A stretch of DNA of 64,000 bases, taken from NCBI RefSeq assembly GCF_022271435.1, contig NZ_JAFIQY010000042.1, positions 1 through 64,000 on the forward strand, given 5' to 3'. Both the position numbers and the translations under genes were made by a program. Below are positions 1 to 7,717 of this stretch, one piece after another (the stretch's first letter is position 1; every line of letters starts with the position of its first letter). Source of the stretch: Streptomyces monomycini. GTDB lineage: Bacteria; Actinomycetota; Actinomycetes; Streptomycetales; Streptomycetaceae. The notes under the pieces are model-generated. The model had not been told where the DNA came from. It saw only the letters and a list, made by a program, of their open reading frames with translations, and searched no databases.

Positions 1-189
1 CGCACCATCATCGAACAGGCCAAAGGATTCCTCACCGCCCACCACCCCACCGACCCCGACACCGCCTTCCATCGAATGCGCGCCCACGCCCGCCACCACC
101 ACCTGCGCCTCGCCGACCTCGCCCGCGACATCATCGACGGCACCACCACCCTGCCCCCACCCACAGACCCCGGCCCCACACGCCCCTGA
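1..189 (+). CDS. ANTAR-domain protein, C-terminal fragment (cut by window edge)
   Basis: The frame is open from base 1 and ends at TGA 187-189, encoding the last 62 residues of a protein. It begins RTIIEQAKGFL and continues with a DPDTAFHRMRAHAR segment, then ADLARDIIDG. This matches the ANTAR RNA-binding domain (basic start, QAKG, a three-helix bundle with AF..MR..AR), usually found at the C-terminus of GAF-ANTAR or response-regulator antiterminators. A Pro/Thr-rich tail follows. The sensor half lies outside the window, so the signal it reads is unknown. Codon use is unusually CAC/ACC/CCC-rich. It sits beside a broken IS and att-like scars, so it may belong to acquired DNA. Confidence 0.75.
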   Translation, partial: RTIIEQAKGFLTAHHPTDPDTAFHRMRAHARHHHLRLADLARDIIDGTTTLPPPTDPGPTRP

Positions 190-280
190 CACCACCGGCT
201 ACCGACGAAACGTTCTTGTCACCGGCCGTCGCACCTGAGGCCCTGCCTCCGCCGATGGGCCTGCGTTGGCCCTGCGAGGG

Positions 281-1055
281 CTACGGCTGGGCAACGAAGG
301 CGAGGAAGTGCTCTGCCCTGTGTTCGCAGCGCCGGTGCAGGCGGCGGCATCCGCCGAGCCGTGGCACGATCCGCTCGACCACCCAGCGATGCCGGCCAAG
401 CCGGTGGGGCGACTCGATGCCCTTGCGGGCGATGCGGTGACGGATGCCGCGTCGACAAAGCCATGCCCGCAGGTGGGCGTAGTCGTATCCCTTGTCGGCA
501 TGCAGTCTGGGCGGCCGTCGGCTCCGTGGCCCGCAGCGGGAGCGGATGGGGGGTATGCCCTTCATGAGAGGCATCAGGCCGAGACCGTCGCGAGTATTGG
601 CAACGGGGATGCCCAGGGACATGAGCAGGCGGTTGCGGTCGGTGATCAGGTGGATTTTCGATCCGCATTTGTCACGGTCGAGCGAATTTGGTCCGGTCAG
701 CGGGCCCCTTTTACCTCCCGCAGGCTCACGGAATCGATCGGGCAACGCGACCAGTCCAGCTCCCCCGGGAGCCGAGCTCGTCGAGGACCAGGCGGTGGAG
801 CTTGGCCCACACCCGCGCATCGGACCACTCGGTGAACCGGCGGAACGCGGTCACTCCCGAGGGGCCGAAACCGGGCGGCAGTTGGTTCCAGGGGCAGCCC
901 GAAGTGGCCACGAAGATGATCGCGGCGAGCACCTCCCGATCCCCGTGCCGCCGCCGGCCACCGCCCTGCGGGCGCTCCGGGGCTGGTGGAACCACCCGCT
1001 CGAACAACTCCCACAGGTCATCCGGCGCCATCCGCTCAACAAGCGAGGTAGTCAC
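281..1055 (-). pseudogene. IS5-family (IS427-like) transposase, frame-broken
   Basis: Reading leftwards from GTG 1055, three frames together give a recognisable DDE transposase. The N-terminal frame has ELFERVVPPAPERPQGGGRR and GCPWNQLPPGFG, and ends near DELGSRG. A second short frame gives ELDWSRCPIDSVSLREVK. The third runs LTGPNSLDRDKCGSKIHLITD, then HADKGYDYAHLRAWL and GIRHRIARKG, and ends AEHFLAFVAQP. The step from frame 2 to frame 3 falls on an AAAAGGGG run, the usual place for programmed -1 shifting in this IS group. The step from frame 1 to frame 2 falls in a G5 run that is one G short of in-frame, so it looks like a true indel. The C-terminus also ends abnormally. Terminal inverted repeats were not identified. 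The element is probably inactive. Confidence 0.75.
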
Positions 1056-1140
1056 CGTTCCAGACTGCCGCAAGATCACACCAAACGAAATGGCGTCCTC
1101 ACGACCAGAGCTTGCCCGCCCGCTATCACGCACCAACTCG

Positions 1141-1180
1141 TAAAGCGGGTGTCGCAGGTTCGAATCCTGCCGGGGGCACA
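1141..1180 (+). repeat. tRNA-Arg(CCU) 3'-half fragment, att-like scar, copy 1
   Basis: Forty bases are identical to 2590-2629. They include the 3' side of an anticodon stem (AGCGG), the T-arm GCAGGTTCGAATCCTGC and the acceptor 3' strand CGGGGGC. No 5' half (D-arm, acceptor 5' strand) is present, so this is not a functional tRNA. Such 3' halves are the classic attachment cores of tyrosine-recombinase elements. The loop position reads CTCGTAA here, against CTCCTAA in copy 2. The reverse strand gives a spurious peptide containing SNLRHPLYELV, a known artefact of tRNA 3' ends. Confidence 0.8.
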
Positions 1181-1197
1181 AAGAAAAACCTGGTCAG

Positions 1198-1228
1198 AGG
1201 CCCTTTCGTCCTACGGACGGGAGGGCCT
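1198..1228 (+). terminator. hairpin after tRNA fragment, copy 1
   Basis: AGGCCCT pairs with AGGGCCT and TTCGTCC pairs with GGACGGG (two wobbles) around a TAC loop. There is no strong U-tract. It corresponds in position to the hairpin after the second tRNA fragment, so the copied unit includes the tRNA terminator region. Confidence 0.55.
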
Positions 1229-1511
1229 TCGCAGTCGAAGCCGGAGCCTCAGGAGCTTGGAACGATCAAGTTCCCCAGGCCGTTGATACCGAAACAGGCA
1301 GCAGCCCTCTCTAAAGGCGTAGCTGCCTGGAAGTCACCTACGCCGACCGCGGGCCGTTGCTACACTGGTGCTCTGGCAGCAGCGCCGCCCGAGCCAATAC
1401 GTCGCGCCCACACCACGTCGTATCATCCTGGCCAAGGTCCTTAGTGGATCGCGCGACACTGGTTGGCGCTCAGTGCAGGCAGGGTGTGGGTAACTGCCGG
1501 TTCGGAAACTG

Positions 1512-2171
1512 ATGGTCAGGCACGCCACGAGGAAGCGCGCTGCGCGATGTGTGCAGGCTGAGCAGACCCAGCCGTACTCCGTTGCGCGCAGGATGGGCAG
1601 GTCGTCCCCTGCCAGTGGGCAGCGGAACGCACTCCACCACCCCTACATTCGATCCGTTGCCACCCACTGGGCGAAGCACGGCGTCCCTGTCATCGGCTGG
1701 AGGGCCGGCGGAACGGCAGAAGATCGATGGGGCGGCATCTGGTTCGATGGCAGCTTCCGCGACGAGCATGGCTGTGATTTCCACCAGCTCTATTGGAGCA
1801 ACAGGGTCTATTCGCCGGCTGATCGCAGCGGCTGGGAAATGCACCTAATCCCGGCTGGACGCGAGCAACAGGAGCCGCAGCCGCGTTTCCATCTGCCCAA
1901 CCGTTTCGACCTGGCACTACGCACAAGCGTTCCGACCCCACAGCAACTCCTGCTGGACCTGGCGGCCTTCACGAACGGAAACGATGAAGATCCCCGTCCA
2001 TGTCGGATCCTCCCCTCTGAGGAGGCGCGCTATCTACTCAATGAGCAGGATCTCGCGCCACGACTGAAGCGCTACGTCAGCAAGGAGGAACGTCGGACAG
2101 GCGTAGCCCAATGCTGTCGGGCTGGGAGCTGCGATGCGGAAGGACCGGTTTTTTACCGTGCCATCGACTGA
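1512..2171 (+). CDS. Hypothetical protein, probable mobile-element cargo
   Basis: This ORF encodes 219 residues from an ATG at 1512. The central part is rich in W/Y/F and acidic residues (GGIWFDGSFRDEHGCDFHQ, RFHLPNRFDLALRT, PTPQQLLLDLAAFTNG), with a charged C-terminal half, and looks like a real globular protein. No family was recognised, and no signal peptide or membrane segment is visible. The first ~45 residues are basic and may be non-coding, so a start further in is possible. GC at third positions is lower than in neighbouring genes, in keeping with transfer. It lies between the two tRNA-derived repeats and slightly overlaps the next small ORF. Confidence 0.5.
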   Translation: MVRHATRKRAARCVQAEQTQPYSVARRMGRSSPASGQRNALHHPYIRSVATHWAKHGVPVIGWRAGGTAEDRWGGIWFDGSFRDEHGCDFHQLYWSNRVYSPADRSGWEMHLIPAGREQQEPQPRFHLPNRFDLALRTSVPTPQQLLLDLAAFTNGNDEDPRPCRILPSEEARYLLNEQDLAPRLKRYVSKEERRTGVAQCCRAGSCDAEGPVFYRAID

Positions 2172-2379
2172 AACGCGCAATCGACATATGACCGCATCCG
2201 CAGCCCTGAACTGGATCACCGCGCTCACCGGTCTCATCGCTGTCATCGCTGCATCGATCCTTGCATGGGCTGGCGCCACTACCGCTGCCGCAGCAGTCGC
2301 CGCGATCGCTGGCGGAGCACCCCTGGTCGGCAGCCTCCACATCAGGGTGAACATCCAGAGGCCATCCCGGCGCGAGTAG
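2134..2379 (+). CDS. Small predicted membrane protein
   Basis: This ORF encodes 81 residues. ATG 2134 has GGGAG just upstream; an internal ATG at 2188 would give 63 residues. The centre is a long hydrophobic stretch (NWITALTGLIAVIAASILAW followed by an Ala/Gly-rich run) that could form one or two membrane helices, ending in a basic tail. No family was recognised. It overlaps the upstream hypothetical by 38 bases, suggesting coupled translation, and lies inside the att-flanked segment. Confidence 0.4.
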   Translation: MRKDRFFTVPSTETRNRHMTASAALNWITALTGLIAVIAASILAWAGATTAAAAVAAIAGGAPLVGSLHIRVNIQRPSRRE

Positions 2380-2589
2380 CTGAGCGTCCTTCCATCGACG
2401 ACGACTACCGTCACGGCCGTCCGGCGCTACCCGCCTGTAGGCATTGCCTGGTCATCTGAAACGGATTCAGCACACATGAGGCCGGGAAACCCCGTAAACA
2501 CGTGAGAACTACGGAGCGGTGTTTTCCCAGGCCACACGCCCTGCCGTCTACGTTTCCGCAGGTCACGACCCTGCCCAGGAAAAACTCCT

Positions 2590-2629
2590 AAAGCGGGTGT
2601 CGCAGGTTCGAATCCTGCCGGGGGCACAG
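2590..2629 (+). repeat. tRNA-Arg(CCU) 3'-half fragment, att-like scar, copy 2
   Basis: This is the second copy of the 40-base direct repeat. Just upstream the sequence reads CTCCTAA, a seven-base anticodon loop with anticodon CCU, followed by AGCGG, the T-arm and the acceptor 3' strand ending CGGGGGCAC. The copy therefore starts inside the anticodon loop of tRNA-Arg(CCU). No 5' half is present in the window. With copy 1 it brackets about 1.4 kb. Confidence 0.8.
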
Positions 2630-2644
2630 CAAAGCAGCAGGTCA

Positions 2645-2676
2645 GAGGCCCTTCCGTCCAGTGGGCGGAGGGGCTC
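2645..2676 (+). terminator. hairpin after tRNA fragment, copy 2
   Basis: GAGGCCCTTCCGTCC faces GGGCGGAGGGGCTC around AGT, a GC-rich stem with one bulge. It resembles the hairpin after copy 1 but differs at several positions, so the two scars have diverged or come from different integrations. Confidence 0.5.
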
Positions 2677-2806
2677 TCGTGTTCGCGGCAGCCGCATGCC
2701 ATGACGTACATCCGCTGCGCGGCGGCCGGAAAGCCACCTGGTCGGCAGCTCGCGCAGCCTGCATAAAGCTGTCGAATCGGGCTTTCGACAGCTCTACTCT
2801 TACGGC

Positions 2807-3142
2807 ATGGCCCACGGAAAGACCTCGTACGTATGCCTGCCCTGCCGGGTCTCGTACAAGCAGCCCTCCCCTCGCAGTTACGACCACGCCCGGACCTGCC
2901 CCAGGTGCACCGCGCCGCTCTTTTACGTCGGGTCCGCCTTCGCGGCGCCCAAGAGGCGGGATGTCGCCGCCTGGCGCACGCTCTCCGTGCTGTTGCACGC
3001 CGGCGTCCGTTTTCGTATGGGCTGTTGCGGCGGGCCCGGTTACCGTCCTCGCACTCTCAGGGAGGTGCGTGAGCGGATGGCTTACGCGCGGTCCACCGGG
3101 GAGCCGTTCGCGCGGGCGTTGGTCCGCTATGAAGTGCCTTGA
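2807..3142 (+). CDS. Small zinc-ribbon-like conserved protein
   Basis: This 111-residue protein starts MAHGKTSYVCLPCRVSYKQP. Two CxxC pairs, CLPC near residue 10 and CPRC near residue 31, are spaced as in a zinc ribbon, and a third Cys pair (GCCGG) occurs near residue 73. Near-identical short proteins are widespread in Streptomyces and, as I recall, are sometimes mislabelled as deoxyxylulose-phosphate synthase; nothing here supports that enzyme. The remainder is basic, so a nucleic-acid-associated role is possible but unproven. It is the first ordinary chromosomal gene after the second tRNA scar, with its own short upstream region. Confidence 0.7.
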   Translation: MAHGKTSYVCLPCRVSYKQPSPRSYDHARTCPRCTAPLFYVGSAFAAPKRRDVAAWRTLSVLLHAGVRFRMGCCGGPGYRPRTLREVRERMAYARSTGEPFARALVRYEVP

Positions 3143-3227
3143 GTGGGCTGCTTTTAGGGGGGTGGCCCGGGAGATGACCAGGCCGTAGGCGCCGGTTGAG
3201 GGGCGTGTGCCGGCGGGACCGTGGTGG

Positions 3228-3512
3228 TCAGGAGGAGCGGGTGCGGCCTCTTCGGGGGCGTTGGGAGCGTGGGGTCGAGCAGCGCGGGCACCAGTAGCCG
3301 TCGCCCTGGAAGTACGTCCATCCCATGTCGGCGATGCGCGGGGCGGCCGCCTTGGCGCTGTGCAGGAGGTGGCCGAAGAGGTCCGTCTCGATGTCCGGTG
3401 GCTGATCGGGGACGACCAGGTCGAGGACGGCGCGGGCGCCGCAGCCCAGACGGTCGCACATGAGGAAGAAACGTACGGGGCCTGGCGGTTCGCCGGCGGT
3501 CGTGAGACTCAT
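3228..3512 (-). CDS. Hypothetical protein with C-terminal CxxC
   Basis: The chosen start is ATG 3512 (MSLTTAGEPPGPVRFF), giving 94 residues; an upstream ATG at 3641 would add a low-complexity leader. The body reads FLMCDRLGCGARAVLDL, then ETDLFGHLLHSAKAAAPRIA, then YWCPRCSTP. Cys pairs at each end could bind a metal. The C-terminus is strongly basic. No family was recognised. It is co-directional with the downstream end of the DUF4232-like gene. Confidence 0.5.
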   Translation of the reverse strand: MSLTTAGEPPGPVRFFLMCDRLGCGARAVLDLVVPDQPPDIETDLFGHLLHSAKAAAPRIADMGWTYFQGDGYWCPRCSTPRSQRPRRGRTRSS

Positions 3513-3616
3513 GCGCTCACTTTGGCGGACGGGGATATCGGGGGCGGGCGGTTCGGCATACCCCGCCCCCGATGGCGGGGACTTGGTGGTGTCGGTGGCG
3601 CGTTGCCCTGTCGGCG

Positions 3617-4255
3617 TCAGGTGGGCGTGGGGCGCCACCAAGTCGTGGTCGGGGTCCAGACGCAGATGCCTGCGGGCGGGGCGCCGATGGCGGTGGCGTC
3701 GAAGCGGCGGCCGTGGTGTGACGGATCTGCGGCGACGGTGATGAAGTCGACGGTACGGGCGGACGGGGTGGGCCGGCCGGTCACGGTGCGGACCGTGGCG
3801 TACGCGGTGGAGCCGGGCGCGAGGCGGTACGGAGCGCTCTCGGTGGGCGGGTCGGGTTCGGCGGCGCCGTCGAGGTCACCGAAGGTGACGGTCGGGATAC
3901 GGTCGATGACGCAGGGTTTGGTGGTGCGGTTGGTGGCACTGATGCGCAGGACGTCGGGGTGCTGGGGAGCGGGGATGGATGCCTTGATCGTCAGGGCGGC
4001 TTCGGTGCAGTGCGGGATGGTGGAGGTGGTGGAGGTGGTGGAGGTGGTGGGAGCGGTTGAAGGGGTTGCTGAGGCTGTGGGGGTGAGAGTGGCGAGGGTG
4101 GCGATTGTGGCTGTGAGGGTGGTGAGGAGGGCTGTGGCGGTCCTGGCGGAGTGGTGGCGCTTTGTGGGTGTGGGGCGGATGGAGTGGGTGGGGTTAGTGA
4201 GGTGGGTGGAGCGGGAGGTCTGAGTCGGGTGGGGTGAGGGGCTGTGGTCGTGCAT
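3617..4255 (-). CDS. Secreted DUF4232-like protein
   Basis: This 212-residue protein starts at ATG 4255 with GGAG seven bases upstream. The long Thr/Pro/His-rich N-terminus contains a hydrophobic Ala/Leu/Thr stretch ending TPTASA, a plausible signal sequence. A Thr/Ser linker encoded by 9-base repeats (TTSTTSTTS) follows. The C-terminal domain, roughly residues 80-210, has CTEAALTIKAS, CVIDRIPTVTFGD, ESAPYRLAPGSTAYATVRT and a late Cys. These fit the extracellular beta-sandwich DUF4232 family of actinobacteria, whose function is not established. The annotation rests on pattern resemblance only. Confidence 0.65.
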   Translation of the reverse strand: MHDHSPSPHPTQTSRSTHLTNPTHSIRPTPTKRHHSARTATALLTTLTATIATLATLTPTASATPSTAPTTSTTSTTSTIPHCTEAALTIKASIPAPQHPDVLRISATNRTTKPCVIDRIPTVTFGDLDGAAEPDPPTESAPYRLAPGSTAYATVRTVTGRPTPSARTVDFITVAADPSHHGRRFDATAIGAPPAGICVWTPTTTWWRPTPT

Positions 4256-4462
4256 GTGGGGCTCCGTCCTGTCTGCGGTTTTGGCGGCGGAGGGAGGAGG
4301 GGCCAGGCCTGGGCGGTGGAAGGGGGCGGAAAGAGGGCGCGGCGTGGCGTTCGCGGGGCGCGATATGTGATGTTCCTCGTCTTTCTGTGAGACGGGCGGA
4401 CGGCGGTTTTCGTTGTACGGGGTGTGGCGCGAGGCGATACGGGGCTGCTTGGGCCCGTGCGC

Positions 4463-4495
4463 GGTCGTACGGAGGTCGTACGAAGGTCGTACGAA
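4463..4495 (+). repeat. Three 11-bp direct repeats in recQ upstream region
   Basis: GGTCGTACGGA, GGTCGTACGAA and GGTCGTACGAA occur head to tail about 100 bases upstream of recQ. Each contains the palindromic GTAC. They could be regulator sites or a slippage product; nothing in the window decides between these. Confidence 0.6.
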
Positions 4496-4546
4496 GCGCG
4501 ACGTGCCCGGATCGGGAGTAGCAGAGGAGGGCGGTCCGGCGCGGAG

Positions 4547-4555
4547 TTATCCACA
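4547..4555 (+). promoter_or_regulatory. DnaA-box-like nonamer upstream of recQ
   Basis: TTATCCACA is an exact match to the classic bacterial DnaA box and one base from the TTGTCCACA form common in Streptomyces. It lies about 40 bases before the recQ start. A single site can arise by chance. Confidence 0.35.
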
Positions 4556-4596
4556 GGGCTGAGCGCGGGTGGCGGGATAGCTCGTACGCTGCAGGC

Positions 4597-6606
4597 ATGA
4601 GCGAGGTGGAGATGGCTTCCGGTGCCGGGGAAACCGAGGGCGACGTCAGTGACGCGGTGAGCGTGCTGCGGCGGGTGTTCGGGTACGACGCGTTCCGCGG
4701 GGAACAGCAGTCGATCATCGAGCACGTCATAACGGGCGGCGACGCGGTCGTACTGATGCCGACCGGCGGCGGAAAGTCCCTGTGCTACCAGATTCCGGCC
4801 CTGGTGCGGCCGGGCGTCGGGGTGGTCGTCTCGCCGTTGATCGCGTTGATGCAGGACCAGGTCGACGCGCTGCGGGCGCTGGGGGTCCGGGCCGGTTTCC
4901 TCAACTCCACGCAGGATCTGGAGGAGCGGCGGCTGGTGGAGGCCGAGTTCCTCTCCGGGGAGCTGGACCTGCTGTATCTGGCGCCGGAGCGGCTGCGGGT
5001 GGAGCAGACGCTGAACCTGCTCGACCGGGGCAAGATCTCGCTCTTCGCGATCGACGAGGCGCACTGTGTCGCGCAGTGGGGCCACGACTTCCGGCCGGAC
5101 TACCTCGCCCTGTCGATGCTCCGGGAGCGGTGGCCCGAGGTCCCGAGGATGGCTCTGACCGCGACGGCCACGGAAGCCACCCACCAGGAGATCACCTCGC
5201 GGCTCGGGATGGAGAACGCCCGGCATTTCGTGGCCAGCTTCGACCGGCCGAACATTCAGTACCGGATCGCCGGAAAGAGTGACCCGAAGAAGCAGCTGCT
5301 GGAATTGCTGCGCACCGAGCACGCCGGCGATGCGGGCATCGTGTACTGCCTTTCGCGGGCCTCGGTGGAGAAGACCGCCGAATTCCTGGTGCAGAACGGC
5401 GTCCCGGCGCTTCCGTATCACGCGGGGCTGGACGCCCGGATGCGCGCGGAGCACCAGGCCCGTTTTCTGCGGGAGGACGGGGTGGTGGTCGTCGCCACCA
5501 TCGCGTTCGGGATGGGCATCGACAAGCCCGACGTACGGTTCGTGGCCCACCTGGACCTGCCGAAGTCGGTGGAGGGGTACTACCAGGAGACGGGACGCGC
5601 CGGGCGGGACGGCCAGCCGTCCACGGCGTGGCTGGCGTACGGACTGCAGGACGTGGTCCAGCAGCGGAAGATGATCGACGGCTCGGACGGGGACGACGCC
5701 CACCGCAGGCGGCTGTCGGCGCACCTCGACGCGATGCTCGCGCTCTGCGAGACGGTGGAGTGCCGGCGGGTGCGGCTGCTCGCCTACTTCGGGCAGGAGA
5801 GCAGCGCGTGCGGGAACTGCGACACGTGCCTGACGCCGCCGCAGACCTGGGACGGCACGGTTCCCTCGCAGAAGCTGCTCTCCACGGTGGTGCGGTTGCA
5901 GCGCGAGCGGAAGCAGAAGTTCGGTGCCGGGCAGATCATCGACATCCTGATGGGCCGGAAGACCGCGAAGGTCATCCAGTTCGATCATGACCAGCTCAGT
6001 GTCTTCGGCATCGGGGAGGATCTTCGGGAGGCCGAATGGCGCGGTGTCATCCGGCAGTTGCTCGCCCAGCGGCTCCTCGCGGTGGAGGGCGACTACGGCA
6101 CGCTGGTACTGACCGAGGCAAGCGGTGAGGTGCTGCGGGGGCAGCGCGAGGTGCCGATGCGGCGCGAGCCGGAGAAGGCCGTGAAGGCCAAGGCCGCGAA
6201 GGCGGCCAAGGGGCGGCGAGCGGCACCGGTGGACCTCCCGGAGGAGGCGGTGCCGGTCTTCGAGGAGCTGCGCGCCTGGCGGGGGCGCACGGCCAAGGAA
6301 CAGGGCGTACCGGCGTACGTGATCTTCCACGACGCGACGCTGCGGGAGGTCGCCACGGCCCGGCCGTCGAGCGTGGGCGAGCTCGGCTCCGTGAACGGAG
6401 TGGGCGAGAACAAGCTGGCGAAGTACGGCGAGCAGATTCTGGCTGTGTTGTCGGAGCAGGCGGTACCGGCGGCAGAGCAGGTGCAGCAGGTGACCCAGGT
6501 GGCGGCACCGACCGCGGGGCGGCAGCCGGGGCCGGGGCAGGGGCAGGAGTCGGTGCCGGAGGAGGAGTGGGACTGGGGCGGGGAGCCGCCCGTTGAGGAG
6601 GAGTGA
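4597..6606 (+). CDS. recQ: ATP-dependent DNA helicase RecQ
   Basis: This 669-residue RecQ-family 3'-5' helicase acts in recombination and repair of blocked forks. Visible motifs are FRGEQQSII at about 33-41, Walker A TGGGKS at 56-61, DEAH box at 153-156, and TATATE. The second RecA-like domain has DRPNIQYRI and the motif VI signature YYQETGRAGRDG. A zinc-binding module follows (ECRR...CGNCDTC), then winged-helix and HRDC regions (VPAYVIFHDATLREVA, VNGVGENKLAKYG). Between the last two, an Ala/Lys-rich linker (EKAVKAKAAKAAKG) and an acidic Pro/Gln tail lengthen it beyond the ~610-residue E. coli enzyme. It is transcribed alone. Its antisense strand is open in one frame throughout. Confidence 0.96.
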   Translation: MSEVEMASGAGETEGDVSDAVSVLRRVFGYDAFRGEQQSIIEHVITGGDAVVLMPTGGGKSLCYQIPALVRPGVGVVVSPLIALMQDQVDALRALGVRAGFLNSTQDLEERRLVEAEFLSGELDLLYLAPERLRVEQTLNLLDRGKISLFAIDEAHCVAQWGHDFRPDYLALSMLRERWPEVPRMALTATATEATHQEITSRLGMENARHFVASFDRPNIQYRIAGKSDPKKQLLELLRTEHAGDAGIVYCLSRASVEKTAEFLVQNGVPALPYHAGLDARMRAEHQARFLREDGVVVVATIAFGMGIDKPDVRFVAHLDLPKSVEGYYQETGRAGRDGQPSTAWLAYGLQDVVQQRKMIDGSDGDDAHRRRLSAHLDAMLALCETVECRRVRLLAYFGQESSACGNCDTCLTPPQTWDGTVPSQKLLSTVVRLQRERKQKFGAGQIIDILMGRKTAKVIQFDHDQLSVFGIGEDLREAEWRGVIRQLLAQRLLAVEGDYGTLVLTEASGEVLRGQREVPMRREPEKAVKAKAAKAAKGRRAAPVDLPEEAVPVFEELRAWRGRTAKEQGVPAYVIFHDATLREVATARPSSVGELGSVNGVGENKLAKYGEQILAVLSEQAVPAAEQVQQVTQVAAPTAGRQPGPGQGQESVPEEEWDWGGEPPVEEE

Positions 6607-7014
6607 GGGGCCCCCCGGGGGGAGGGCTGGGTCGTCGTCGTGGGCGGTCTCGGCTAGGGCCTCGCAGACGGCGCCCTGGTCGTAGTAGTCCTCGGCGAGG
6701 TGGTCGGCCAGGATCGAGACGGGCTTGCCGTTCCGTTCGAACTCCAGTTGGCCCAAGCGGCCGTTCTCCAAGTCGCCTTCGCCCTCGGCGATCCGTACGT
6801 CGGCGATGGTGACCTTGCCGCCGGCGACCGCCACGGCGGCCTCCAGCAGGGTGGCGTAGTCGTCGTAGATGGAGTCGATGTCGTCGGCGTGCACGGAGAC
6901 CGCGACGCCGAATTCTTCGAGGGCGCACGCCGCTTCGTCATGCTCCTCCAGCGGTTCGTCGGCGTAATTGGCCGCCTCCGCGAGGGTGCTGTGCATCTGT
7001 GCCTCGGAGACCAT
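6607..7014 (-). CDS. Acidic hypothetical protein, 3' end lost or undefined
   Basis: From ATG 7014 (or ATG 6996) the frame encodes about 125 residues of convincing acidic protein: EAANYADEPLEEHDEAA, FGVAVSVHADDIDSIYDDYA, GGKVTIADVRIAEGEGDLEN, QLEFERNGKPVSILADHLA. Around the C6G6 run at 6612-6623 its character changes to Pro/Leu/Arg-rich translation of the recQ antisense strand. No stop occurs in this frame until 3991. The most economical reading is a gene whose 3' end was deleted or frameshifted beside recQ; the left coordinate given is only the point where it meets the recQ stop. No family was recognised. It is divergent from the EACC1/caspase pair and could be a lost partner of it. Confidence 0.45.
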
Positions 7015-7243
7015 GCCGATCTCGGTACAGGATCGTGCCGATACGGGGGTACGTCATCGATGAAACGTTCGACATGTGGGGGGCCTTGGCAGACGGCCGC
7101 CCGTCGTGCATCCAGCTCCATGACAGCCGTTTGGTCGAAGCGCACCCGCGCAGGGTGATTGCGCGCTGTTCCGGGAATTGCCGCGAAGGCGGTGGGTATG
7201 GGGCGAGAGTTGGTGTGAGGCCGGACCGGCACATGGGGGGCTG

Positions 7244-7717
7244 ATGAGAATCCAGGTCAGGCTGGACGAGGCGGAGAGCGACCTGGAGTTGCGGTCGTTG
7301 TGCGAGTGGCTGGCGGACGATCCCGCCGTGGGCCGGAGCGCGGACGTCTCGCTGCGGAAGAGGGAGAACAGGCCCGGGGAGATGGGGCTGGGGTTCGACG
7401 CCGTCCAGTTGATCGTCGACAGCGCGTTCCAGCTGAGCAGCCTCGCCATCGCCATCGACGGCTGGCGCAGGGCGTACGCGGCGCGCCCCAAGGTGACGGT
7501 CGAACGCAACGGTGTACGGGTCGCTTTCGCCACGGCGGACACGGACGGTGTCCGGAGCATTCTTCGCGCGTTGGAGGAGTTGGAGAGGTTGGAGGACGGG
7601 GGAGCAGGGGGTGGGGGCGGTGGGGAGACGGGGGCGGGAGACGGATTCCCGGGAGGAGAGGGCGCGGGGCGACCGCGTGCGGGAGAAGCACGTGAAGGCG
7701 GGACGGGTGGGGGCTGA
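7244..7717 (+). CDS. EACC1-type (effector-associated constant component) protein
   Basis: This 157-residue protein starts at ATG 7244 just after a G-rich ribosome site. Residues 1-115 read MRIQVRLDEAESDLELRSL, CEWLADDPAVGRSADVSL, PGEMGLGFDAVQLIVDSAF, LSSLAIAIDGWRR, and a VTVERNGVRVAF strand with a final helix. This pattern matches the EACC1 module that accompanies caspase-like, trypsin-like and other effectors in actinobacterial conflict systems. The family is thought to be a constant adaptor or signal-transmitting component. A Gly-rich tail (GGAGGGGGGETGAGDG) follows. The stop codon lies 26 bases inside the caspase gene, so the two are translationally coupled. Confidence 0.8.
   Translation: MRIQVRLDEAESDLELRSLCEWLADDPAVGRSADVSLRKRENRPGEMGLGFDAVQLIVDSAFQLSSLAIAIDGWRRAYAARPKVTVERNGVRVAFATADTDGVRSILRALEELERLEDGGAGGGGGGETGAGDGFPGGEGAGRPRAGEAREGGTGGG

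Noticed and set aside
726..1181. ORF starting MCPRQDSNLRHPLYELV
   Set aside because: The first residues are the reverse complement of a tRNA 3' end, a well-known false protein. Only the part from GTG 1055 belongs to the transposase.
1141..2629. Functional tRNA genes
   Set aside because: Only the 3' half is present at both places. D-arm and acceptor 5' strand are missing, so they cannot fold as tRNAs.
2427..2711. Minus ORF containing PPAGFEPATPAL
   Set aside because: This is the usual spurious peptide read from the reverse of a tRNA T-arm, here the second att-like fragment.
6700..7158. Plus-strand 152-residue ORF between recQ and EACC1
   Set aside because: It is Gly/Val/Asp-rich shadow text of the better acidic minus-strand ORF starting at 7014.
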